Shown in pieces: positions 43,400-51,861 of a DNA stretch of 64,000 bases. The notes under the pieces are model-generated. The model ran no database searches. It saw only the letters and a list, made by a program, of their open reading frames with translations, and was not told where the DNA came from. The DNA lies in the NCBI GenBank assembly GCA_949825065.1, contig OX463865.1, positions 16,321,763-16,385,762 of the forward strand, in the 5' to 3' direction. Within the stretch, counting starts at the first letter, position 1. Each line of letters begins with the position of its first letter. Made by a program: the position numbers and the translations under genes. This stretch comes from Odontocerum albicorne (lineage: Eukaryota > Arthropoda > Insecta > Trichoptera > Odontoceridae).

Positions 43400-43855
43400 A
43401 GATTATGTATGACTCAGAATGCTGGACTATACACAGCTCCTACTCTAGGTTACTTGAAACAGCAGAACTGCAAACGCTTAGGTGGTCGGCAGGAGCATCA
43501 CTAAAAGATATAGAATTGAGAGCTCACGCATTCGTGGTTGCCTGGGAGTCACTGACATAAATAGTAAGCAGGAAGAGCGACAGCTGAGATGGTACGGGCA
43601 CAAAAGACGGATACCACCAGACCCTACAGTAAATCAGGCAATGCCTGTGGATCTTCCTCAACAGCCGTTCAGAGGAAGACCAAAGAACTCCTGGATAACT
43701 GAATGCTCCAAAATCCTGCAGAGAAACGTCCTAGATGAAAGCGACACCCAGAACCGAGGAGCATACAGCCTTAGAACGAGAAGAGCCAACCCCAACAGCC
43801 TAGCTAGGCAATGAGTTGGGACAGTGCTAGGAAGAAGAAGAAGACAGTTAAGAGG
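43400..43855 (+). pseudogene. LINE-G C-terminus
   Basis: Open for 110 codons (43482-43814): VGRSITKRYRIESSRIRGCL, then SKQEERQLRWYGHKRRIPPD, QPFRGRPKNSWITECSKILQ, and NRGAYSLRTRRANPNSLARQ before the stop. R-L-R-W-x-G-H, G-R-P-x-x-x-W and the RRADP-like ending are hallmarks of the post-RT domain. After the stop, GGGACAGTGCTAGGAAGAAG + AAGAAG forms the characteristic GAA-rich tail. The 5' part is missing. Confidence 0.85.
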
Positions 43856-43879
43856 TGTCCACAATAGAAAAATCTGGAA

Positions 43880-44075
43880 AGCGAGGACTTGCGAGGCCTA
43901 CTTTAAGAAGTGTGAAGAAGCAGCGAGGGCATCAAATGTATTGATAGAGTATCTCGTCAATTCTCTCGTCTTCGTAATATTCATGTATGACGAGGAGATT
44001 TGGACTCTGAGAGCAAATGAGAGACGTAGAATAGATACATTTGGAAGAATAAGACATTTTTTAATTTTGTTTTCG
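43880..44075 (+). mobile_element. LINE-D fragment
   Basis: FVIFMYDEEIWTLRANERRR + IDTFG corresponds to IFMYGAETWTVRASDRRRID of the copy at 51400. Upstream KKCEEAARASNVLIEYLVNS is not recognised. Confidence 0.65.
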
Positions 44076-44562
44076 TCGCTGTTTTGAATACTTCAAACGG
44101 TGATGAAAAATAAATAAAATAAGTGATATATTTATTTTATTAAAAACTTATAAACACGACTTCGCAAAGTGAAACAAACGCCTTTTCTAGAAAGATTCAA
44201 GAAATGAATAAATATAGTGACAAAGTATGAAAATACATAAATACATTTTGGAATCACACATATATCTCAAGATAAAAAGCAGGAAATACATTTAAGAGAG
44301 AAGCTATCAAAAGGTCTGAACTAATCTTATAAGTTCCACCCGGTTAAGATATACCCCAACGATATAGGACGAGTCCGGCATATAGTACAAGGTACTTTAC
44401 TGTATCTGCAGACGTTCAGAAAACCATATTTGTTAAGATCATTGCTAAATATACAAGAAAAAAAGTGTAGATTTTCCTACAAGATTAAGATTAGACTCCC
44501 TCCATCATTGGCATGATTAAATAAGTGACTGAATTTTTTTTAACACTTGTACTAAAAATTTA
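44076..44562. other. No feature recognised
   Basis: AT-rich spacer. No shared repeat found. Confidence 0.35.
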
Positions 44563-44740
44563 CGCCAGCCACGGTGCTCGGCGCTAAGCATCCAGTGAAA
44601 AATGTATGTTTTAAATAAAAATCTGCTAGGTTATTTTTAGTAATTTACTATAAAAATTATTTTATTATGCATTAAAACGTTGAATAATCAAATAAAATAT
44701 AAGTCCTGGTCACTCGATATCCATCACAGGTTGGCAAGTA
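44563..44740. repeat. Dispersed repeat W
   Basis: Reverse complement of 62630-62816: ACGCCAGCCACGGTGCT…GCTAAGCATCCAGTGAAAAA…ACGTTGAATAATCAAATAAA…CTGGTCACTCGATATCCATC. Class unknown. Confidence 0.7.
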
Positions 44741-44754
44741 TTAATTTTTACTTT

Positions 44755-45385
44755 GTAATATAACGTATTACTTTCCTCTCAACCGTCCCTTCCTTTCCTT
44801 TTGATTGTTGATATCTCACTTTTTCTTTTTAGGAACGGTTGTTCCTTAAAGGAGAGATGATGAGGATGATTGTTGATAAATAAAAACTTGTCGAAATCGG
44901 AATATGCAAAGAGGAATTTTATTGATAAACGTCGGTATTTATAATATTTTGGACGTGTGCGGGAATTCGCACGAGATATATCGCTGTCTCGTCTTTGCGC
45001 TTACAATATGTTTATTGTCGATGCGTAGGTATTCATTGTTTTGACTGACAGCGCGGAAGATATGTTGCTCTCTCCTTTCCTCATGGAATGCGGTCTCCGC
45101 TAGTAGTGAGTTGAATGACCGACCGTGTGGACTTTGCCCATTGTTTGTCTCGAATTGTGAAGGTGGGGCAAAGGTCGTCTCGTGGGTTCAGTGAGTCACT
45201 ACAACTTTAATATAACATATGTACGAGTATGTCCGTAAATTTAATAAATATGAATAATCATTTAAATATTTTTAGCGACCATATAACTTGCTTTATTAAC
45301 TTTTGTCTAGTTAGTTGGAAGAGATTGCTGCTTGGTAATAAGTCCGTTAGATTGGATTTGCAATGAAGTATTAAATAAGAAAATA
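44755..45385 (+). mobile_element. LINE-A 3'UTR split by an LTR
   Basis: 44765-44821 carries the LINE-A 3'UTR text (CCTTCCTTTCCTTTTGATTG, TTGATATCTCACTT). The UTR resumes at 45204 and reaches CTTGCTTTATTAACTTTTGT, TTGGAAGAGATTGCTGCTTG, GTAATAAGTCCG and AAGTATTAAATAAGAAA. The interruption is LTR copy 5. Confidence 0.75.
44822..45203 (-). mobile_element. LTR-like element, copy 5 (inside LINE-A)
   Basis: Minus orientation: starts TGTAGTGACTCACTG; its end …CCTAAAAAGAAA is on the left. Target duplication ACTT (44818-44821 and 45204-45207), supported by the LINE-A sequence running through it. TATA-like ATTATAAATACC near 44938, AATAAA nearby, block CAACAATCATCCTCATCATC. Confidence 0.78.
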
Positions 45386-45523
45386 AGATATTCGACCTAG
45401 CTCCCATTCGGTGTTGTGGTTCATTAATCATTAAATACACTAACGCTGTTTTTTTATGATAGGTATAGTAAAACGTAATGGACTTATTATCATGTAGCAA
45501 TCTCTCCCAGTTAACCAGTAACA

Positions 45524-45883
45524 TCGTCGTTGTTCTGCAAAAAGCATTTAAGTCCAAATATTGTGTTTTGAGATAAATGCAATTTAAGTTTGGGAAAGCG
45601 ATGTAGAATCAAGATTTATTAAAAAAATACAAACAGATGTTATTTAAAGACAGTTTATTTATTTATAAGAATTACTACAAAAAAAATGAGTAACTTAAAA
45701 ACATATTACCTGTTTTGGACTTAATCCTTTCTTGGTGAAAATTTTCATAACAGCGAAACCATATAACTTTTTGACGTAAATGTTTTTTCCACGTGTATAT
45801 ATTTTTTTTGAAGTAAAATGGCATCAAAAAGTCATTTTAAGCAAAAATGAACTCAAATGCTTTTCGCAGAACAACGACGATAT
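45524..45883. mobile_element. MITE with about 33-bp terminal inverted repeats
   Basis: Left ATCGTCGTTGTTCTGCAAAA + AGCATTTAAGTCC; right, reverse-complemented, ATCGTCGTTGTTCTGCGAAA + AGCATTTGAGTTC. 360 bp with an AT-rich interior and no coding capacity. Target duplication not certain. Single copy in this window. Confidence 0.8.
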
Positions 45884-46537
45884 GGTGAAGCTGCTTTAGT
45901 AAAAATGACGCTAGAGTTAGTTTTCAAAAATAATCAGGAATCCAACGAATATCGAACCTGCAACCCTTAATGGAGGTCATTAAATTAAAACGTCTGCTAT
46001 CACCTTCTATTGTGTCCTTACACATAACTTTTTAGGGATTGGTTGAAACTTTCTTTAATAATGGTTTAAATCTCGAGTAAGAGTGCCCTTTACACAAGTT
46101 TGTTACCTAAAGAGCTCTTTATACATTGATGTTATATTATAATTACAAAAGAACTCCTAGACGAGGTCCTGTAAAAGCAATATAAAATATCAAATGTTGA
46201 ATAATATTTGAGTCGATATAGCGAGTGCCATAGCCGAATTGTCTTGTTACGAACTTAAATTTTGATTATTGAATTTGGCGGTTTCAATATTGGTATCAAA
46301 CTCCCTTTTCTCTACCCCAATACAATTTTGCTTCCAGGTAACTTTTGAAATTTAATTTGCTCAACTTAATTCCGAGCAATTCAAAAGTTTCCCTGTCTGA
46401 ACTAAGAACCTTTAGCTTTTACTAGCTTTAGAATTATCTTTCAGTATCGATGTTTCCTCTAACCATTGTCCTGGTTTATTAAATCCAGTCAGTTCTTCTT
46501 TCGAACGGTATCTTTCAACATTTCATCAACCTTCAAC
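45884..46537. other. Unassigned; weak SINE1-like trace
   Basis: 45945-46010, reverse-complemented, has GCAGGTTCGATATTCGTTGG and ATGACCTCCATTAAGGG, loosely like a SINE1 head. Not firm. The rest is unrecognised. Confidence 0.3.
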
Positions 46538-46640
46538 CAAAAATTGTTCGATATCCAATCTTAATGATCAAAAATTGTTCGATATCCAATCTTAGTGATA
46601 AAAAATTGTTCGATATCCAATCTTAGTGATCAAATTGCAT
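46538..46640. repeat. 31-bp tandem repeat
   Basis: CAAAAATTGTTCGATATCCA + ATCTTAATGAT, about three and a half copies. Confidence 0.9.
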
Positions 46641-46940
46641 GCATGAATTTCTATATTTTGTTTTACTGTCACTAAGCACTAGAATTCGATCTTTGGTTGA
46701 TTTGCTGAACTCTTTAAGTCTTGTTACATGCCTCTGTATGTTACTCAAGTAAAGTTTGGGCAAATAACTTTGGGATGAACTCGTAGTATAAAAAAATCGT
46801 TCTACAATAAAAATCTGGGATTTTTGATGAGCGTATTTAAAGCATTTGATCGTGGTGCCTTTACGATCTCTGTAAACTTCACTGGTTTGCAGTAGATTAG
46901 ATTGCTGCTCAATAATTTGAAACCCGAGAGATAGCCACAT
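46623..46940 (-). other. Unrecognised 105-codon open frame
   Basis: Begins MWLSLGFQIIEQQSNLLQTS and ends …DSKTKYRNSCMQFDH. Composition is protein-like (charged residues spread, few homopolymers), but I know no matching family. The 3' end overlaps the 31-bp repeat. It could be a transposon or host exon relic, or chance. No splice-site case can be made. Confidence 0.25.
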
Positions 46941-47105
46941 TTCCTGGATAGTTGAATATGTTCAAAAGAGATTTCTGCCACATCTTTATTGCAATGGTAT
47001 GGATTTTACCCATGGCTATATCCCCTATTTTTTAGTGAGTACGCTTGGATATTACTTCTTAAGCGTTAAAAACGCACATCTACGCACATATTTATGGTAT
47101 ATATA

Positions 47106-47876
47106 CGAGGCGTATCCAGAAAGTAAGTGTACTGAGGCTCTCACGACGGGATGGATTGTATTTTCGACATGTTGTCTACACTTCAGTGTAGCCTGACCCT
47201 TCCCCTCCGCAACGAGACCGGTTTGAGGTCAGTACGTTGAGAAGTGTCGACGCGACAACACATTTCGTGAAAAATGTCAATCAATCTCCCGCCAAGTGCG
47301 AAATACGCGGCGTCATCCGTTATCTCGTTTGGAAGGGAAACTTCCGGTTGAGGTTTATAATGAAGTAAAAACTGCATATGGTGATAAAGCTATGAATCGT
47401 ACGAGTGTGTACAAGTGGTGTCACGAGTTTAAAAACGGTCATACGTCTGTGCATGATGATCAGAGGAGCGGAAGACCTTCAATTGTGACTGAAGAAATTG
47501 TGGAAAAAATCGAAAATGCGCTCCGTGACGATCGCAGATTGAATATATGCCTCAAGGGAAGACCATCAACTCTGCAAGATACTGTGAGACCCTAAAAAAA
47601 TTGCAGAGGGCGATTCAAAACAAGAGGAGAGGCATGCTGACAAAAGGAGTCTGCCTGCTGCACGACAATGCCAGACCACACACGGCCAACGCCACGAAGG
47701 AACTGCTCGCCATCAAAAAGTTGATACCCCGCTTCACCACCTGCATTGAGAGGAATGGCGACTATGTCGAAAAATAGCTTACATATGTACTAAAGTAACC
47801 ACGTAATTTTGTTCTTTAAATAAAAAAAATTGTAACCTTAAAAAATTCAGTACACTTACTTTCTGGACTTACCTAG
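47106..47876 (+). mobile_element. Mariner E, doubly deleted
   Basis: Left CGAGGCGTATCCAGAAAGTA, right (inverted) CTAGGTAAGTCCAGAAAGTA, TA on both sides. Plus-strand protein: KLPVEVYNEVKTAYGDKAMN, RTSVYKWCHEFKNGHTSVHD + DQRSGRPSIVTEEIVEKIEN + ALRDDRRLN. It then jumps out of frame to GKTINSARYCETLKKLQRAI + QNKRRGMLTKGVCLLHDNAR + PHTANATKELL, and again to KKLIPRF…NGDYVEK-stop. HDNARPH holds one catalytic Asp; the DETW and YSPDLAP segments are deleted. N-terminal HTH region well kept. Confidence 0.92.
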
Positions 47877-48700
47877 TATATACCTACAAATTGCTAACGA
47901 GAAAAAAAATTGCCCTTTGTTAATTTACAGACTTGTTAAATATGCCACAAAATTATTTATGTCATCATATTTTACCATGTGGTTTGGCTTTTGATGTCAA
48001 CATTTCGAAAACGTTGCCATTTTTATCTTCAGGACTAGTTCGTAGTCAACTTCGTTAACAAACTTCGAACAAGTCCTGAAGCTGAAAACTGAAACGTCGG
48101 CATTATAAGTCTAGCCACGGGGCAAATCACTCTGAAAATCCTCATCCAATTGATACTATGAAGCCTCTAAACCTACTATATTATATACTTTAGAATGTAG
48201 TTTTAAATTAATAAAAAATGCTCAAAAACCTTTATCCGTTAAAGCGGTGGCAGTTAATTAAACAAAAATAACGGATTATAAATAAGTTTTTAATTATTTT
48301 ATCCAAAAATATTTTCTATAAATGCTAACTTCCTCACCACGTGAATTGATTTTTTTAAATAAACAGTTATAGTAACGTCGAACGAGGATAAACTTTGTTT
48401 TCAGTAAAACTATATTTCGCTCTTTTCGGTCCGAAAATTTTGTGAAACGTTTTTTTTTTTCGAAACACGATAAAATAGTCAAAAGTCGATGCGAATAACC
48501 ATTAAATGCATTACAGTCGAGCGAAATTTCCCTGCAAAAACGGGTTTCATATTGCAGAAAAATACATTTTCAGGTGCAATTCAGGTGAACATTACTAAAA
48601 TTGGACTTCATTCCTGACAAGCTTTATGCAGCGTATTTATTGTGAATGATTGGATGAACTAGGGATGTAAACATTTTGTTTAACTATTCAATATATAAAT
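47877..48700. other. Unassigned; possible Penelope-like 3' text
   Basis: AAGTCCTGAAGCTGAAAACT + GAAACGTCGGCAT near 48072, partly mirrored by an inverted TCTTCAGGACTA at 48028, recalls the ends of Penelope-like elements. No coding support. Confidence 0.3.
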
Positions 48701-48721
48701 TACTTTCTTGTTCAATCAATT

Positions 48722-49666
48722 ATGTTGTACAAACTACAGTGTATTCAAAATGTGACTTATAGATGCACCTTAACCCAAAAACACATATTACAGGTTCCCC
48801 AAAAATTGATTGTGAAAATAATCAATAAACTTCCTGCTCGGTATCCCACGGCGGAGCTTTTCAGAGAGTATCAGGTCCTGAACATAGCCAATTTACATCT
48901 CAAATCCATTCTCTGGCACTACCATCGAGAGGAAGGGAAGATGCAGACTCAGCAGAGACACATGACACGCATGGCAACTAATGAAATGTTCACCATCCCT
49001 AGAGTTAAAACCTCTTTTGCCCAAAGGCAATATGCTTATTTGGCTCCCATTACATACAATGGCGTGCCAACTTCAATAAAAGTAAAGGTAGGAAAACCAT
49101 TTAGACAGTCGATCGGAGCGTGGTTGTTATTGCGACAGGATTTTGAGTACTTGGGCTTTCAGGATGAATGACGAGTGGAAAGGATTTATGTGAGCTCGTG
49201 AGTGTGGGTCTCTTCTTATTGTTTTAATTTTGGTTGTTTTTGTGTTTCTGATTGTTTTTATTTTTTTTATTTTTTTGTTTTGAATTTGTTTTGATTTTTA
49301 TTCTTATGATTGTGTGCGGTATATTGTGGGATGAATATTTTTGGTCTTTCTGGAGTGATAATGTGTGAGGAGTTGAGTTTCGCAAGATATTTCCAGTTGT
49401 AGTTGAGTGTCACTGTTTGTCAGGTTGATGAGAGCGTGCAACGGGGTTTTTTGTGTTATCAAAAATCGGAAAGAAGTATCGATTTATTTTTTCATGCTAA
49501 ATATCCTCAGTGAGATACAGGCAAAAGCCTAGTTTACTGGGGATACGACAAATGAAAGGCAACAAACCCAGATCCATTAAAATTATATGTCCAAATCAAA
49601 TTACCTGTTGTTTTTTCTCAAATTGTGTATATTTCTTGTCATGTGTAATAATAAATAATAATAAAT
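48722..49666 (+). pseudogene. LINE-B C-terminus with complete 3'UTR
   Basis: A 149-codon open frame: MLYKLQCIQNVTYRCTLTQK, VPQKLIVKIINKLPARYPTA + ELFREYQVLNIANLHLKSIL, then IPRVKTSFAQRQYAYLAPIT + YNGVPTSIKVKVGKPFRQSI and the end FEYLGFQDE-stop. LQ-x-x-Q-N near the start and V-L-x-I-x-x-L-x-x-x-S/Y resemble the distal RT/C-terminal part of Jockey/CR1-group proteins. The 3'UTR (about 500 bp) and TAATAAATAATAATAAATAA tail are complete. The start ATG is internal to the original protein. Four other 3'UTR fragments lie in the window. Confidence 0.8.
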
Positions 49667-49698
49667 AAAATCTTATTCTGAGAAAGTATGATCAAATC

Positions 49699-50277
49699 GT
49701 CATCATCGTTGCCGGGCCTCGCAGTCGAGGATCCTCTCACCACTCCAACGTCAGTCTTGAACCGTTCTCCCACGTCGATCATGTGATCTTCTGTGAGAGA
49801 GCAGCCCGATCCTAGATGCGCACTTCCTCCCGCAAATGCCACATACATGTGGACCCTGCTGAGCCGCCTGGCCATGCTGACGCATGTTCGCAGCGCGCTG
49901 ACTGTTTCTCATATGTCTAGCCGCTGAGACGCCATCAGCCCGAGAGCATATGGCTCTCCACCCCTCACGGTCCCGAGCCAATGGCTCCCAGTGCTCAGGC
50001 GCCCCGCACAAAGTAAGCGACTCTCGCAGACTGTTCTTATAGTGTTTCCTCTGCCCACCAACTCTTCGCTTGCCCAGCACTTCTCCGTACAAGGCGCGTT
50101 TTGAGAGTCTATGATTGCCCATACGTATCACGTGGCTCTGTTGGAAAGTGAAGCCGTGCCATAGAGTTTGTTTTAAGTGAGTGAGCCGTCGCACACCAGC
50201 AAACTCACCGGCTACACCGCTGCACTAAATCCGATGGCACACTGAGGTAAGACGATCGGAGCACACCGGCATGTTGG
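49699..50277 (-). mobile_element. LINE-H / SINE2-type insertion with 13-bp target duplication
   Basis: GTATGATCAAATC occurs exactly at 49686-49698 and 50278-50290. Between them, minus-oriented, are the SINE2-type body (CCGGTGTGCTCCGATCGTCT … GTGAGTTTGCTGGTGTGCGA), then an open frame, then the tail GGCCCGGCAACGATGATGAC. A 13-bp perfect duplication and a defined tail are typical of LINE-driven retrotransposition, and the insertion looks recent. Confidence 0.85.
49751..50194 (-). pseudogene. LINE-H protein C-terminus with C2H2 zinc finger
   Basis: 147 codons open. SHVIRMGNHRLSKRALYGEV, LGKRRVGGQRKHYKNSLRES, EHWEPLARDREGWRAICSRA are the post-RT G-H-x-x-R-M … G-K-R-x-x-G-G-Q-x-K … W-x-x-L-A-x-D-R-x-x-W-R region. 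At the C-terminus CGICGRKCASRIGLLSHRRS + H is a C-x2-C-x12-H-x3-H finger. Such a finger after RT is known in several LINE lineages. Directly upstream the text is SINE2-type body, not RT, so this looks like a chimera or deletion derivative, not a simple 5' truncation. Confidence 0.85.
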
Positions 50278-50339
50278 GTATGATCAAATCCTTTAATATC
50301 TGAAAGAGTTTAATTACTTAGTTTTTTAGAAAGCTCTAA

Positions 50340-51535
50340 CCTAAGATATGCTGATAACACGACGTTAATTCACATTCGACATTGGAAGAAGAAATGCCCA
50401 CGCTCCTTTAAAAGGCGGGATATGATAGCCAACTCCTGGGTCTGGAAATCAATAGCACAGAAGTTAAGCTTATGATAAATTGACCGCAGTAACAAACTGT
50501 CACCAAATAATGTCAATAATGGTCTGGAAATGTTAACTGACTTTATTAAATTCGACTCTAGTATAACCAACAATTAGGGATGCGAGGCTGAGGTGAAAAA
50601 AAGAACAACAATGGCGAAGAATGTGATGTAAAAGCTGGAAAAGAAATGGAAGAGTAGAACTAAGGAGGTAATATTAAAAAAAGAACATGTCTACCAAATT
50701 AGAATGTTGGAAAATCGCAAAAAAACTGTTTACATTAAAAATATATGACGTAATGATTCATTGTAAAAATATCTGAAATCCTTAAAATCGCTTAAGGGGA
50801 CTTGATTTGTGGTTTAAAGTCGAATCATAATAATTAAAATAGTTATTCTAGTTTAAAATATGGACACGATACTTTTTGTGTGAACAATTCTACTTTAATC
50901 TTTTTTGATTGAACAAGTCTGGGACATGATGGTTTTTGTTCGATTTCAAAAATATTTTACAAAAAATGATAAAAAAATAATTGGGTAGAGTAATTTATTT
51001 TTAATTTAATTAATGAAATAAGTAAAGTGTAACCAAATAAGAAGAAATATTACTATAAATATATGTAGGTAGATAACGCTGTATACTGACATTACTCTGC
51101 ACGTACGATTTAAAACTGACAGTTGCTGGTAAACTTGTATAAAGTTAGACACAATCGGAAAGCTATGATTGGTCAATTCGGACATGATCTTTTTTGATCG
51201 GTTTAAAGCCTGGACAAGATTCTTTTTGAAAACAATACAGATTTTTTATTATGATTTTAAAATGATTTATGTGCTTTTTTTCATTAAAATTAAAAGGTTA
51301 AACGGCTCCGTACCATCGATAAGAAAAAAATCTGCTTTATCAACTCATTTTTTGTTTCCGATGGACATGACCTTTTTTGAATGTTACCTCCTCAACTATC
51401 ACCATCACGACGAAAATGCGTCTACTCAAGTATTCGCAATATTCATGTATGGTGCGGAGACTTGGACTGTGAGAGCAAGTGATAGACGTAGAATAGATGC
51501 ATTTAAAATGTGGTGCTGGAGAAGTGTAGTTAATG
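50340..51535 (+). pseudogene. LINE-D RT relic split by MITE-Y
   Basis: 50343-50660 reads LRYADNTTLIHIRHWKKKCP (the RT Y-A-D-D motif, here YADN), then WVWKSIAQKL, NKLSPNNVNNGLEMLTDFIK and NNxGCEAEVKKRTTMAKNVM + KLEKKWKS. After MITE-Y, 51399-51535 continues YHHHDENASTQVFAIFMYGA + ETWTVRASDRRRIDAFKMWC + WRSVV. The copy ends where LTR copy 6 begins (51540). It is the only fragment in the window with the RT catalytic motif. Stops and frame changes show it is dead. Confidence 0.82.
50662..51398. mobile_element. MITE-Y, copy 2 (inside LINE-D)
   Basis: Left GGAGGTAATATTAAAAAAAG + AACATGTC; right, reverse-complemented, GGAGGTAACATTCAAAAAAG + GTCATGTC. Longer than copy 1 because it keeps TCGGACATGATCTTTTTTGA-type internal repeats (50860-51230). 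Its borders coincide with the break in the LINE-D reading frame. Confidence 0.8.
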
Positions 51536-51539
51536 GTAT

Positions 51540-51857
51540 TGTAGCGACCGTGCGTGCGGTCACTGAACCCACTGAGGCGACCCTTGCCCGCGCGGTCATT
51601 CAACTCGCAAGTGGCGAGTGCGAGGCGGCACCGAGCGAAGGTCGCCCGCGCGGTCATTGAACTCACTAGTAGCGGAGAGCGAGACACCGATATATCTCTT
51701 GCCTCTCCTGCAGACCGTAATATGAAATGTATATAGAACGTGCAACAATAAACATGCGTTCAGCGGAAGCGAGACAGCGACACGTTCTGCGCCGTTCTAT
51801 ACATTATAAATACAGACGCTTACAATAAACTTTTTCTTTGCTATTCAAGTCCCTAAA
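51540..51857 (+). mobile_element. LTR-like element, copy 6 (solo)
   Basis: TGTAGCGACCGTGCGTGCGG … to …AGTCCCTAAA, flanked by GTAT (51536-51539 and 51858-51861). TATA-like ATTATAAATACAG near 51805, AATAAA at 51825 region. The distal CATCATCATC block is missing, so the 3' part is shorter than in other copies. GC-rich repeats (CGCGCGGTCATTSAACTC) occur twice near the 5' end. Confidence 0.8.
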
Positions 51858-51861
51858 GTAT

